DNA from: Haliscomenobacter sp041740695
GTDB taxonomy: Bacteria; Bacteroidota; Bacteroidia; Chitinophagales; Saprospiraceae
Length of the DNA stretch: 64,000 nt
Direction: 5' to 3'
Assembly: GCF_041740695.1 (NCBI RefSeq)
Contig: NZ_JBGSLK010000135.1
Location: 1-64,000, forward strand
Within the stretch, counting starts at the first letter, position 1. Each line of letters opens with the position of its first letter. Positions 42,783-51,931 of the stretch are shown here, piece by piece. The notes beneath the pieces were generated by a model. It saw nothing but the letters and a program-made list of their open reading frames with translations, searched no databases and was not told the origin of the DNA. Made by a program: the position numbers and the translations under genes.

Positions 42783-43916
42783 TTACGTCGCAGAAATTCC
42801 CCCATCCCCCACATACCTCGGCTCCATCGCCTCCTCAAACGTATACAACTCCACCAACTGCTTTTTCCCCTTCAATTCAAATACTCCCACCCGCTTGGGA
42901 TGGTATTGCAGCGGCGGCAAATCCAGTTTTTCCAGCAAATTTTTACTCAGCAGCATCCGCACCCGAAACTTGTTACACACCGCCTGGATGCGCGCCGTGG
43001 TGTTCATGGTATCGCCCGAAAAAACGATGTCCTTTTTGATGACGCCAATTTCACCCGTGGTGACTACACCGCAGTGCAGCCCCGCTTTAAATTCTGGCGC
43101 AACCCCGTATTTGTCCCGATAAAACCCCGATCGCCGTAGCATCAATTCCTGCATGCGAAAAAAACAACGAATACATTGGGCGTTTTCCAGTCCATCCTGC
43201 ATGTTCCAGGAAACAACGATCTCATCGCCGACGTACTGGTAAATCTCCCCGGCTGTATCCACAATCGGATTGGTGACGTCACGAAAAAAGTCGTTCAAAA
43301 AATTAAAAAACTGCACGTGCCCCAATTGCTCGGCAATGGCCGTGGAGCCTTTGATGTCGACAAACATAAAAATGCGCTCCTCCTCCCGGGGGCGATGGTA
43401 ATGCCCCAGCAACATTTTGATCAGGACGCCCTGACCGTATTTTTCGTTAACGTGTAACGCAATCGTGGTGATGAAGGCCACAATCGACCAAAAGATGAGA
43501 ATTTTGACGTAAAAAGGGCGGTCAAACAAACTGGTGCTGCGTGCCAAAACCTCGGGGTCAAGTCCATTTTGACCATAACGAATGCTCAACAAAATTCCAT
43601 GCGTCAATAAAAAAATCCCAAAATTGAGCAGCGAAATCACAAAACTGGAAATCAAGAGCGCGAAGCCAAAGGACTTCATCGTAAACCGATCGCGCAGGAA
43701 AAACACCAAAAAACCACCGGAAATAATGCTGGAAAAAAACGCGGAAAGGGTATTGAACAATACAAAGCGAACCACACCCGCATCATGCACCGACCAGCCC
43801 GCCGAGAGCGAGTAGGCCCCCAGCGCGTCCAATGCTCCCAATAGGGTCCACCAGATGATGATCCAGAATAACTGGTTAAGTTTGAGACGAAACCTTCTGG
43901 TGTATTGCTCTCTCAT
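42783..43916 (-). CDS. Membrane-anchored class III adenylate/guanylate cyclase
   Basis: 377 residues from ATG 43916. Four hydrophobic segments (about 15-40, 52-75, 90-112, 145-165) precede a class III cyclase domain (about 178-365). Metal-binding Asp in IFMFVDIKGST (near 187) and GEIYQYVGDEIVVSW (near 230), GLHCGVVTTGEIG and SGDTMNTTARIQ complete the family signature. Likely makes cAMP at the inner membrane in response to an unknown signal. Convergent with the VWA gene, leaving 2 bases between them. Confidence 0.9.
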   Translation of the reverse strand: MREQYTRRFRLKLNQLFWIIIWWTLLGALDALGAYSLSAGWSVHDAGVVRFVLFNTLSAFFSSIISGGFLVFFLRDRFTMKSFGFALLISSFVISLLNFGIFLLTHGILLSIRYGQNGLDPEVLARSTSLFDRPFYVKILIFWSIVAFITTIALHVNEKYGQGVLIKMLLGHYHRPREEERIFMFVDIKGSTAIAEQLGHVQFFNFLNDFFRDVTNPIVDTAGEIYQYVGDEIVVSWNMQDGLENAQCIRCFFRMQELMLRRSGFYRDKYGVAPEFKAGLHCGVVTTGEIGVIKKDIVFSGDTMNTTARIQAVCNKFRVRMLLSKNLLEKLDLPPLQYHPKRVGVFELKGKKQLVELYTFEEAMEPRYVGDGGISAT

Positions 43917-43988
43917 AAGACTTTTGCGGCGTGGGTGCAAAAATACATAATTTGCGATGCAAGAAATCTTTATTTTTACACCCGCGTA

Positions 43989-44143
43989 GGAACGGAAACA
44001 AAATAAAGTAAGCTAGTTGACTTCGCTATTTTTTGATTTGGCAAGGCGCGAGGAAGGCGCATAGTACACTACGCAACTGACGAGTAACACAGCAAAATCA
44101 AAAAAGAGCCAGTCAAAAGTTTACTTTATTTTGTTTCCGTTCC
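43989..44143. mobile_element. 155-bp MITE-like element with perfect 23-bp terminal inverted repeats
   Basis: GGAACGGAAACAAAATAAAG (first 20 of 23 bases, 43989-44011) is mirrored exactly at 44121-44143. Inside, a second imperfect inverted repeat (TTTTTTGATTTGGC / GCAAAATCAAAAAA) surrounds a centre AAGGCGCGAGGAAGGCGCAT and TAGTACACTACGCAACTGAC. No coding capacity. It is placed between the cyclase promoter region and the GNAT gene. This is the form of a non-autonomous transposable element; no matching transposase is in the window. Confidence 0.8.
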
Positions 44144-44196
44144 GCATCCACCTGCTCACTCATTTTACACACGAGCAGGTTGTTAAAAATAAACCT

Positions 44197-44757
44197 ATGC
44201 TTCAGCATTTACTTACGGTTGAAACTGCATTGATTACTCATCGTACTGTTGTCCGGCGTTTTCGTGAAAACGATGGACAGAATTACTTCAAACTCTTTCA
44301 AGACAATATAGACCAACTCGAAAGTCGTTATCCGCCAGTGGTGAGCCACATTCCCAATCAGGATAATGTTGAATTTTTTGTACGGCAAAAACTGGCGGAT
44401 TGGCTCAATCAAAGCGAATATTGCCTGGGAGTTTGGGACAAAGATTCAGCAGTACCTGTTGGATTGGTGCGTATTGCGGAGATCGATTGGACTTTGTCCA
44501 AAGCCGAATTGTACCTTTTTTTGGATAAATCGCTCCACCAAAAAGGCATCATGACTGAAGTGATGCAAAAGGTAATTCATTTTGTATTTTACCAATTGCA
44601 ACTCAATAAATTGACCCTGCGTACCGAAAGCGACAACTTTGCCATGCAACGCCTGGCCCGTAAAGTTGGTTTCCTACGCGAAGGGGATTTGCGGGCAGAA
44701 TACCGCCGCGTAAGTGGTGAATGGGTCGATCTAATGATTTTCGGCCTGCTTAAATAA
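44197..44757 (+). CDS. GNAT family N-acetyltransferase (RimJ/RimL-like)
   Basis: 186 residues from ATG 44197; a longer in-frame form would begin inside the MITE-like element and is rejected. The GNAT fold shows CLGVWDKDSAVPVGLVRI, KAELYLFLDKSLHQKGIMTE (acetyl-CoA loop region) and AMQRLARKVGFLREGDLR near the end, as in ribosomal-protein alanine acetyltransferases. Substrate may be a protein N-terminus, not certain. Confidence 0.85.
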   Translation: MLQHLLTVETALITHRTVVRRFRENDGQNYFKLFQDNIDQLESRYPPVVSHIPNQDNVEFFVRQKLADWLNQSEYCLGVWDKDSAVPVGLVRIAEIDWTLSKAELYLFLDKSLHQKGIMTEVMQKVIHFVFYQLQLNKLTLRTESDNFAMQRLARKVGFLREGDLRAEYRRVSGEWVDLMIFGLLK

Positions 44758-44777
44758 CCCCGAACTCTGGAACCTAG

Positions 44778-44897
44778 TAGTGGGGCAAAAATAAGTGTTC
44801 ATTTTTTCTGAGTCAAAAAATTAGATAAGACACTTAAAGTGAACCGTTTACTTATCTAATTCTTTGACAAAATGAAGCACTTATTTTTTTATCGCCC
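44778..44897 (+). repeat. 120-bp palindromic element, copy P2, flanked by 16-base direct repeats
   Basis: Same sequence class as P1. Its flanks GAACTCTGGAACCTAG (44762-44777) and GAACTTTGGAACCTAG (44900-44915) match at 15 of 16 positions in direct orientation, as expected for a target duplication or insertion into a tandem repeat. Confidence 0.9.
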
Positions 44898-44936
44898 AGG
44901 AACTTTGGAACCTAGGAACCTTACAAAAAACGAACC

Positions 44937-47900
44937 ATGAATCTGCCATCCGAAGCCATTGTCTTTACCATAAATTCTGCCATTCGCCTGGGGCGAAACA
45001 TCCAAAAGGCTTATGCGAATAGCATTCGCGCGAAAAGCTTGGTTTTGCCGTTGCCCAAATTTGATGGTGCCTTGAACATCCTTTCCGCCGATCGTTTTTT
45101 TCAGGCCGAAGGTGATGAAAATGGTGCTCAATTTTTGAAGCAACTGGATTACCTCGATCTCCTGCATCAAAAGAGTTTAACTCAGGGATTGCTCGACACC
45201 GAAAAGGAAGAATACCTTGAGTACTACAAGACCTTTTTTCGCATGGTGCGCAACGGCAATGATGAGTCCAAAATCCTAGATGGAGGCATCAATACCGCTG
45301 ATGTAGTGGCCTTGCTCAAAATCCGGCAATGGGAAAAAGGCAAGTCCCCCCAACCAAGCGCCTTGCAATTGGTGGCGGGGAGCTTGGTCGAACTTGGCAT
45401 CGATTACTTCAACAATGTGCCCGGTGCGCTCAATCTGGAGTCGGCTTATGGGCGGGCTTTGAAGCAGTTTTTAGACGGGTTTGACGACATCAGCTTTGCC
45501 GAAAGTGATGACCTGAAAAAAACACTGGCCAAAGATATATTGCCCAAACTCTTCATCGGCGCAGCCGAAAGCCTGAGCGAACTGAGCAGTACTGTAGCCA
45601 ACGACGAACAATTTCAACTGTTCATCAAAGCTACGGCCAACGGCATGGCCAAAGATTTGATTGCCCGCACTGCCAATAGTGATGCCACAGACTATCAGGC
45701 TACCGTCCGCTGGGGGCAGCTGTTGTTGAGTAGTTTGATCAAAAACGCGGGGCATTACGTCTTTTCGGCTCCATCAACAGTACTGGGTACCACCGAGGCC
45801 AGTTCTGCGCTGATTAAACAGACAGGTTTGACCCTGTTGAACATCATTTTGGACAAAGATTCCGACAACATCAACCTGCGGAGCGTACTGACCGTGGAGG
45901 CCTTGGATCAAATTGTCCGCGCTTCGCTCAGCGTACTGGCCGAATACCCCGAACTCTTGAGCCACCAACGTGGGGTGCAGGAAATTGTAAGCGGGGTGAG
46001 TTCTGCCGTAGCGCGTTCGGGCATCCATCGTCCCGATCTTTTGCCAGAAATCTTGCGCTTAGTACTGGAACACACGGCGGGCAATTTGTATTTGGTTTGG
46101 GAAATTGAGGAAGACGATGCACAACATTTGTTGGTCAATGCCGTGCAACATATCCTCGGAGTACTGGCTCAGCCATCGAACAACGGTGCCTGGCGGCCCC
46201 GCCTGTCCAAAACCCAGATGATCAATTTGGTGTCCGATTTGCTGGACGACGTGGTGCAACACCCTACGCTGGTCACTGAAAAAATACGGCAAAACTCTCT
46301 ACTTGCCGAGGTGCTGGCCATCACTTTCCAAGCGCTGGATAAGGTACCCAAGGAGCAACGCCTGCGTTGGGAAGTTGTCGAAATGCTGCTGCAACTCAAC
46401 ATCCGCGCAGTACTCAAGAGCAAGTCCGTGATGGAAACCATCAACTGGGGCTCGGACGACCAAACGACCACCATCCTCAATAAAATCCTCGACCTCATCT
46501 TTGCCTCTGTTTTTGATGGCAAAACCACCCTGGGGGTTGAACGAGTCAAGCTGCTACAAGAGATTTTTGAATACGTTATGGACGTGGTGGTTGCAGAATA
46601 CCCCAACCGATTGGGCCTGGTGGTGGTCAAAATTCTGGTTTCCCCTGAAACGGGCATCGATTTCAGCGAAGGTTTCAACCGACCACTGGCCGATGACATT
46701 GTCGAAGCAGCACTGATTCTTTTTACCCAACACCCCAATTTGATTGTGGATGATGTGGCGCTTGAACGCATCATCGGTGGGGTCGCAGAAGCAGTGAGCA
46801 AGGCGGGCATTCATCAACCGGGGCTACTCTCGGAAATTGTACGGTTGGTCTTGATCAAAACGGCGGACAACATCGAGCTCTTGGTCGAAACCAACCCCGA
46901 TGATTTGGAATACCTGCTGGTGATTGCCCTGCGTGAAATTTTGCAATCCTTTGGTGCAGAACCGCCACATGGGCGCTGGAAACCACGTTTTACGCCAGAG
47001 CAACTGATCGACCTGACCGAATTCCTATTGGATGAAGTAGTGCAAAACCCCGCCTGGATTACCGATAAGGTACACCAAAACAGCCTCTTACGCGAAGTAT
47101 TGGATATGTCCATGCGTGCGATGCAAAAAGTGCCGCCGGGCCAACGCCTCAATGCACAAACCTTTGAGTATGTGCTGGATATTGTGCTGCGCGGGGTGTC
47201 GCGTAGCCGTAAGTTGTTGGAGAAAATTCGCATCGGAGATGAACAAACCGAGGGTGCGATCTTGGAAAAGGTACTTGATTTGGTACTCAACTGCGTTTTC
47301 CCTCCCTCCGAAGGTGCAGCGGTGGACAAACCACAATTGCTCATCGACCTGTTGGAATTTGTTTTTGACGTGATTTTGGCTGAAAACCCCGATGCCAAAG
47401 GCCTCGCCCTACTGGAATTGATCTTGTCCAATGCCGCCGGGATCGATTTCACCAAAGGATTTGATCGGGATCAGGTAGAAGAATTGCTGGAAGCTGCCCA
47501 ATATGCGATTGGACAACACCCGGAGTTGGTTACAGGCAAACCCAGTCTGGCCGACATCATCGCCGATTGCTCTGCGGCCATTCACTTGCTGAGCATGGAT
47601 CACCCTAACATTGGTGCAAAGATCCTGAGCATGCTCCTGGAAAACAGCGCCGATAACCTGGAAGCAGTGCTGGATACCCGCAGTCCCAACCCCAAACACT
47701 TGCTGGTGGAGGGTTTGCAGCAAATTGTACTCAGCATTTCCGCCGAACGCAGCAATGGCCGTTGGTCGAGGTTGATTTCGGAGGAGCAGATGTTGGAGTT
47801 GATCGAATTTGTGCAAGAACAGTCAATTGCAATACCAGATTTGCTCAAGGACGATTTTGTGTTCCGGGTACTCGATTCTATTTTGGGGGCCATGGATCAC

Positions 47901-48287
47901 AAGTCCCCGCAATGGCGTCCGCCTTTTGCCGTCTTGCAAATTTTGATGGAAAACCTGCTCATCGTCGCCAATGAGCACCGCGAATTGTTGCGCAAAACCA
48001 ATTTGCCCGAGCGCAGCGAACAGCCGTTGGTGTTGATGTATCTGGTTGAAAAACTGCTGGAGTTGCTTTTCCGTCAGGATAAAAATACCCACCGCACCAT
48101 CACCCAACTACCTACTTTGGATGTGGTGATCGACTTTTTCCTGACCACCCTCGAAGAATGGGACATCAACGAGCACGCGGTGGACAAGGCAGCAAGCAAG
48201 CTGCAATTTCACCTCGATCGCTATACCGTTGGAGACATTTCACTGGAAGATTTGTTGGACGAATTGAGTCCTGATGAAGACTTTTAG
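44937..48287 (+). CDS. Large helical-repeat protein, unrecognised family
   Basis: 1116 residues without a signal peptide or membrane segment. From about residue 285 onward it consists of three copies of a 262-residue unit: landmarks GIHRPDLL (361), GIHQPGLL (623) and SMDHPNIG (885) lie exactly 262 apart, each followed about 60 residues later by W(R/K)PR...(M/L), then VLDMS/AIT-type helices. Leu-, Glu- and Asp-rich helices suggest an ARM/HEAT-like solenoid. The N-terminal 280 residues are different. Acidic C-terminus (DELSPDEDF). No catalytic motif seen. A cytosolic scaffold is an inference from repeats only. Confidence 0.75.
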   Translation: MNLPSEAIVFTINSAIRLGRNIQKAYANSIRAKSLVLPLPKFDGALNILSADRFFQAEGDENGAQFLKQLDYLDLLHQKSLTQGLLDTEKEEYLEYYKTFFRMVRNGNDESKILDGGINTADVVALLKIRQWEKGKSPQPSALQLVAGSLVELGIDYFNNVPGALNLESAYGRALKQFLDGFDDISFAESDDLKKTLAKDILPKLFIGAAESLSELSSTVANDEQFQLFIKATANGMAKDLIARTANSDATDYQATVRWGQLLLSSLIKNAGHYVFSAPSTVLGTTEASSALIKQTGLTLLNIILDKDSDNINLRSVLTVEALDQIVRASLSVLAEYPELLSHQRGVQEIVSGVSSAVARSGIHRPDLLPEILRLVLEHTAGNLYLVWEIEEDDAQHLLVNAVQHILGVLAQPSNNGAWRPRLSKTQMINLVSDLLDDVVQHPTLVTEKIRQNSLLAEVLAITFQALDKVPKEQRLRWEVVEMLLQLNIRAVLKSKSVMETINWGSDDQTTTILNKILDLIFASVFDGKTTLGVERVKLLQEIFEYVMDVVVAEYPNRLGLVVVKILVSPETGIDFSEGFNRPLADDIVEAALILFTQHPNLIVDDVALERIIGGVAEAVSKAGIHQPGLLSEIVRLVLIKTADNIELLVETNPDDLEYLLVIALREILQSFGAEPPHGRWKPRFTPEQLIDLTEFLLDEVVQNPAWITDKVHQNSLLREVLDMSMRAMQKVPPGQRLNAQTFEYVLDIVLRGVSRSRKLLEKIRIGDEQTEGAILEKVLDLVLNCVFPPSEGAAVDKPQLLIDLLEFVFDVILAENPDAKGLALLELILSNAAGIDFTKGFDRDQVEELLEAAQYAIGQHPELVTGKPSLADIIADCSAAIHLLSMDHPNIGAKILSMLLENSADNLEAVLDTRSPNPKHLLVEGLQQIVLSISAERSNGRWSRLISEEQMLELIEFVQEQSIAIPDLLKDDFVFRVLDSILGAMDHKSPQWRPPFAVLQILMENLLIVANEHRELLRKTNLPERSEQPLVLMYLVEKLLELLFRQDKNTHRTITQLPTLDVVIDFFLTTLEEWDINEHAVDKAASKLQFHLDRYTVGDISLEDLLDELSPDEDF

Positions 48288-48313
48288 TTGGAGCTATCTC
48301 TAAATTAAAATTC

Positions 48314-48344
48314 ACTCCCCGAAAGTTCCAAACTTTCGGGGAGT
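48314..48344. terminator. Strong bidirectional terminator
   Basis: A perfect 14-bp stem ACTCCCCGAAAGTT (48314-48327) with AACTTTCGGGGAGT (48331-48344), three-base loop. It sits between convergent genes. Confidence 0.75.
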
Positions 48345-48378
48345 TCCAAGCAAAGACTGCATCATATATTCAACACAT

Positions 48379-49236
48379 CTATTTCTTCCAATCTACCGCC
48401 ACCTGCTTCTGTACACCCAAACCATCAATGCCCAACTCTACCACATCCCCAGCTTTGAGGTAACGCGGTGGCTTAAGGCCCAAACCTACGCCAAATGGCG
48501 TCCCGGTAGAAATCACATCTCCCGGCAATAAGGTCATGAACTGGCTCAGGTAGTGGATCAAAAAGGGGATTTTGAAAACCAGATCATCCGTATTGGAATC
48601 CTGCAACATTTCACCATTGACCGAAAGCCAGAGCCGAAGATTGTGTGGGTCGCCCAATTCATCCGGCGTGACCAGGTACGGCCCCAATGGGGCAAAAGTA
48701 TCTGCACTTTTTCCCTTGACCCATTGGCCCGAGCGCTCCAATTGGAACTCCCGCTCCGAGTAGTCGTTGTGCAGCACATACCCCGCTACATGATCCATGG
48801 CTTCGGCCTCTTCTACATAGCTGGCTTTTTTGCCAATCACCACCGCCAGTTCCACTTCCCAGTCGGTTTTTTCAGAGTTTTTGGGGATGATCAGGTTATC
48901 GTATGGCCCACAAATGGCGGAGCTTGCTTTGAAAAATACCACTGGCTCGGTGGGTACGGCCATGCCGGATTCGGCGGCGTGTTTGGCGTAGTTCAAGCCA
49001 ATACAAATGAGTTTGGAGGGGCGACCAACACAGGGCCCGAGGCGTTCGGTGTCGGGGATAGTGGGGCAGCTGGCTGCATTGGCGGCTACCCAGGTGCCTA
49101 GTTCAGCGATTTTACCACTGGCAAAAAAGCGCTCGTCAAAGTCTGAGGTGAACGCGGAGACGTCGATGCGTCGACCATCCGGGAGTTGGACACCCGGTTT
49201 TTCGGATTCAGGGGCGCCGTAGCGGAGTAACTTCAT
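48379..49236 (-). CDS. Fumarylacetoacetate hydrolase family protein (probable 2,4-diketo-3-deoxy-L-fuconate hydrolase)
   Basis: 285 residues, FAH fold: CIGLNYAKHAAE (near 76), the acidic metal ligands in KTDWEVELAVVIGKK, VLHNDYSERE, KSADTFAPLGP and ISTGTPFGVG. In sugar-acid pathways this family cleaves 2,4-diketo-3-deoxy acids to pyruvate or lactate derivatives. The SDR gene upstream (170 bases, same strand) and the fucose genes 9 kb away support the diketo-fuconate role over aromatic degradation. Substrate is inferred from context. Confidence 0.8.
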   Translation of the reverse strand: MKLLRYGAPESEKPGVQLPDGRRIDVSAFTSDFDERFFASGKIAELGTWVAANAASCPTIPDTERLGPCVGRPSKLICIGLNYAKHAAESGMAVPTEPVVFFKASSAICGPYDNLIIPKNSEKTDWEVELAVVIGKKASYVEEAEAMDHVAGYVLHNDYSEREFQLERSGQWVKGKSADTFAPLGPYLVTPDELGDPHNLRLWLSVNGEMLQDSNTDDLVFKIPFLIHYLSQFMTLLPGDVISTGTPFGVGLGLKPPRYLKAGDVVELGIDGLGVQKQVAVDWKK

Positions 49237-49249
49237 GTTTTTTGTTCTA

Positions 49250-49368
49250 GGCCACGACTGAGGTCGCGGGTTGGTTCTCCCACGGCTAAAGCCGCAGGTT
49301 GTTTCCCACGGCTAAAGCCATGGGTTAGATCAGTTTATCATAGCCTCCCACGGATGAATTCGTGGGTT
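49250..49368. repeat. Array of four CCCACGGCTAAAGCC-type hairpins
   Basis: Four units of about 22 bases: GCCACGACTGAGGTCGCGGGTT (from 49251), CCCACGGCTAAAGCCGCAGG (49279-49300), CCCACGGCTAAAGCCATGGG (49305-49326) and CCCACGGATGAATTCGTGGG (49347-49368). Each is itself a small hairpin. They fill the gap between the FAH and SDR genes. Confidence 0.8.
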
Positions 49369-49407
49369 GGCTGCTTTGGTTTTGACGACAAAAATGGGGG
49401 GTGACCC

Positions 49408-50175
49408 TTAGTTGTTGAGGCGGGTAAATCCACCGTCCAGGGGGTAATCACAACCGGTGATGAAACCTGCCTCTTCGGAGCAAAGGTATAGCGCTAAATA
49501 CGCCACTTCGCTAGGTTTGGCCATGCGCCCGATGGGCTGGGTTTTGGACAATTTATCGTACATCTCAGCTTCTTGGCCGGGGTAATTTTTGCTCAAAAAG
49601 CCATCCACAAACGGCGTATGTACCCGGGCGGGCGAGATGCAGTTGCAGCGGATGTTGTGCTTGAGGTAATCTTTGGCGGTCGCTAAGGTCATGCTGAGTA
49701 CTGCGCCTTTGGCTGTGGAGTAAGCCAGTCGGTCGGGGATACCGATCGTGGCTGCAATGGACGCCATGTTGAGAATCACACCGCCCCCTTTGGCTTTCAT
49801 CAGGGGAATGGCCGCATGCAGGCAATTGTAAACCCCCTTTACGTTGATGTTCATCACGCGGTCAAAATCGGCTTCACTGGTGTTTTCGGCATTGCCAATG
49901 TGGGCAATGCCTGCGTTATTGACCAGGATATCCAAGGCACCAATTTCTTGAAAGATGGCTTTCATCTGCGTTTGATTGCTGATGTCACAGGCATAAGCAC
50001 TGGCTTTTCCACCTTGGTCGATAATGCTTTGCACTGCAACTTGCGCGGTAGCTTCGTTTACGTCCAGAATGTATACCTCAGCGCCCTGTTGGGCAAATAC
50101 CTGGGCAATCGCCAGTCCGATGCCGCTGCCAGCACCGGTGATGGCCGCTTTTTTGTTGTGTAGGGAAAAAAGCAT
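49408..50175 (-). CDS. SDR dehydrogenase (probable 2-keto-3-deoxy-L-fuconate dehydrogenase)
   Basis: 255 residues, classical short-chain dehydrogenase: GAGSGIG cofactor loop (about 15-21), DILVNNAGIAHIG, catalytic Ser in NMASIAATIG, YSTAK (Tyr and Lys), and CNCISPARVHTPFVDGFL. The last segment resembles SDRs of L-fucose and L-rhamnose oxidation that oxidise 2-keto-3-deoxy acids. The FAH gene follows on the same strand, matching the next reaction. Substrate is inferred. Confidence 0.8.
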   Translation of the reverse strand: MLFSLHNKKAAITGAGSGIGLAIAQVFAQQGAEVYILDVNEATAQVAVQSIIDQGGKASAYACDISNQTQMKAIFQEIGALDILVNNAGIAHIGNAENTSEADFDRVMNINVKGVYNCLHAAIPLMKAKGGGVILNMASIAATIGIPDRLAYSTAKGAVLSMTLATAKDYLKHNIRCNCISPARVHTPFVDGFLSKNYPGQEAEMYDKLSKTQPIGRMAKPSEVAYLALYLCSEEAGFITGCDYPLDGGFTRLNN

Positions 50176-50179
50176 TGCT

Positions 50180-50300
50180 TAGAGTTGAAAAGTTGAAATG
50201 TTTAAAGTTGAAATGTTGTCGGCAACCCTATACATAGAGATTGCTCCAGCGGGAATGAAAAGCCAAACTCTTCAACTTTTCAACCCTAAACAGTTCAACT
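50180..50300. repeat. Hairpin repeat with AGTTGAAA-type arms
   Basis: Left arm AGAGTTGAAAAGTTGAAATG (from 50181) and further AAGTTGAAATG units; right arm CTCTTCAACTTTTCAACCC near 50268-50287. Same build as family A (simple-unit arms around a unique centre), but with a different unit and a centre that does not match. Confidence 0.65.
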
Positions 50301-50303
50301 AGT

Positions 50304-51419
50304 TTAAAATCCTTCCTCCTCCATCCGCCCCGTTAATTGCCGCACAATCTTGAATTGATTTAAAAATTCTTTCGCGATCACCCGAATGATGGTGTAGGCG
50401 GGAATGGCCAGGACGATGCCCAAAATGCCACCCACTTGGGCGCCAATCAAGATCATGATGAAAATTTCCAGAGGATGTGCTAAGACACTTTTGGAGAAGA
50501 TATAGGGTTGTATAAGGTTGTTGTCTAGAATTTGTACGACCTGGAATACCACAACTACTTTGATGAGCATGGGCCCCAGTTCATTATAAAAATCCATGCC
50601 TAAATTAGAAGAAATGGTGATAAAAACGCCAAAAGCTGCGCCAATGATTGGTCCAATGTAGGGAATCACGTTCATCAAAGCCCCGAATAAAGCAATGAGT
50701 AGCGCGTTTTTGATGCCCAAGATCGTCAGCAAGATCCACAAGGCGAAGCCGAAAATGAGCAGTTGAATGATCAAACCGCCAAAATAACGGGTCAACAAAG
50801 CCACCGTGTCTTTGATGGTTTCACGGGTAGGCTCTTCGTATTTTTCGGGTACCAGGGCCAGGATGAAATTAATGAACAACTTACGTTCCTGCAAAAAGAA
50901 AAAGGTGATGAACACCACTGCGGCAATATTGACGATGATGCTGCCAATAGCCCCAATTATTGAACTTACGATATTGCCAATTTTACTGGGGTCAAACCAG
51001 CCCGCCAGCCCTTTTTTGACCAATTCTTCCAGGGTGTTTTCGGGCAATTGGATGCCGTATTCACCCAACCAAAGCCCTACTTTGTGATAAGGTTCTTCCA
51101 GCGCTTGTGCAATCGCTTTGTAGTCTACACTGGCCAGGTTGCTGGCTTGTTTGAGGATGGAAGGCACAAAGACGGCCACCAAGCCGCCAAAAAACAGGAA
51201 AAAGGTGAGCAGGGTTAGGATCGATGCCACGCTGGGACCAGGCCTTAGTGGGCCAATCTTGCGGGTTCGAAACCACTTGTAAATGGGTTGCCCAACCAAA
51301 GAAAGAACCCAGGCCGAAATGACGTAAGAAATGATCGTACTAAAATAATAAACGATCACTCCAACGACGATTGCCGATAGGCCAATGATGATGTAACGAC
51401 TCCAGGTTTGGGCGGTCAT
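50304..51419 (-). CDS. AI-2E family transporter
   Basis: 371 residues with about seven transmembrane segments grouped at the N- and C-termini. The family shows RPGPSVASILTLLTFFLFFGG, GALMNVIPYIGPIIGAAFG (near 240-258) and HPLEIFIMILIGAQVGGILG. Members export AI-2-like signals or, in several cases, act as Na+/H+ antiporters, so the name should not be read as a quorum-sensing function. Single gene with no quorum-sensing partners nearby. Confidence 0.9.
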   Translation of the reverse strand: MTAQTWSRYIIIGLSAIVVGVIVYYFSTIISYVISAWVLSLVGQPIYKWFRTRKIGPLRPGPSVASILTLLTFFLFFGGLVAVFVPSILKQASNLASVDYKAIAQALEEPYHKVGLWLGEYGIQLPENTLEELVKKGLAGWFDPSKIGNIVSSIIGAIGSIIVNIAAVVFITFFFLQERKLFINFILALVPEKYEEPTRETIKDTVALLTRYFGGLIIQLLIFGFALWILLTILGIKNALLIALFGALMNVIPYIGPIIGAAFGVFITISSNLGMDFYNELGPMLIKVVVVFQVVQILDNNLIQPYIFSKSVLAHPLEIFIMILIGAQVGGILGIVLAIPAYTIIRVIAKEFLNQFKIVRQLTGRMEEEGF

Positions 51420-51514
51420 GTGTGCAAGGTTGAGTACAGGAAACAGGTGTTGGGGTAAATTTAGGGGATTTTTGGGAAAAGTTGTTTCCTGCGACCTTTT
51501 TGCTTACTACATTA

Positions 51515-51844
51515 TTATTGCCGCAACAACCTCACCTCCCGCTTCAATGCCTCAAGTTCCTGCTCTTGCTCACTCAGCCGCTCTTTCAAGTCCTCATTTT
51601 CCGCTCTGAGTTCTTCTATTTGTCTGCTCAGGTTGCTACTTCCCCCGAATAAACCGCCGCCGCCAGTATTCTCTTTTGTCCCTTCGGCGCTTTCAGTGGT
51701 TTCACCACGCTTAAACAAACCTTTGATTTTTTCGATACCATCCTCACCATTGTAATAAGAAGCCCCGATATAAGCCAAAGGGCCCACAATGATCATAATC
51801 AGAAAAAACCTCGCAAATCCTGTCGTTTTAACTTTCCCAGCCAT
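51515..51844 (-). CDS. Small membrane protein with C-terminal coiled coil
   Basis: 109 residues: a transmembrane segment (about 10-29), a Gly/Thr/Glu-rich linker (TESAEGTKENTGGGGLFGG) and a heptad coiled coil from about 73 to the end (QIEELRAENEDLKERLSEQE, LEALKREVRLL). Resembles DivIC/FtsB-sized division proteins in plan, but the coiled coil is after a long linker and no division motif is seen. Function unknown. Confidence 0.65.
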   Translation of the reverse strand: MAGKVKTTGFARFFLIMIIVGPLAYIGASYYNGEDGIEKIKGLFKRGETTESAEGTKENTGGGGLFGGSSNLSRQIEELRAENEDLKERLSEQEQELEALKREVRLLRQ

Positions 51845-51931
51845 GATGATTCAATTTTCCACAAAAATAACGCTTCTCAAGTCCAATGCACATTCCAATC
51901 TACTGACGTAGGAAAATTCTGGATGAAAGTT

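Noticed and set aside
44131..44196. N-terminal extension of the GNAT protein
   Set aside because: It begins inside the MITE-like element; the family N-terminus starts at ATG 44197.
50304..51419. Quorum-sensing export role for the AI-2E transporter
   Set aside because: The family name is historical; no luxS or sensor genes are near, and relatives include ion antiporters.
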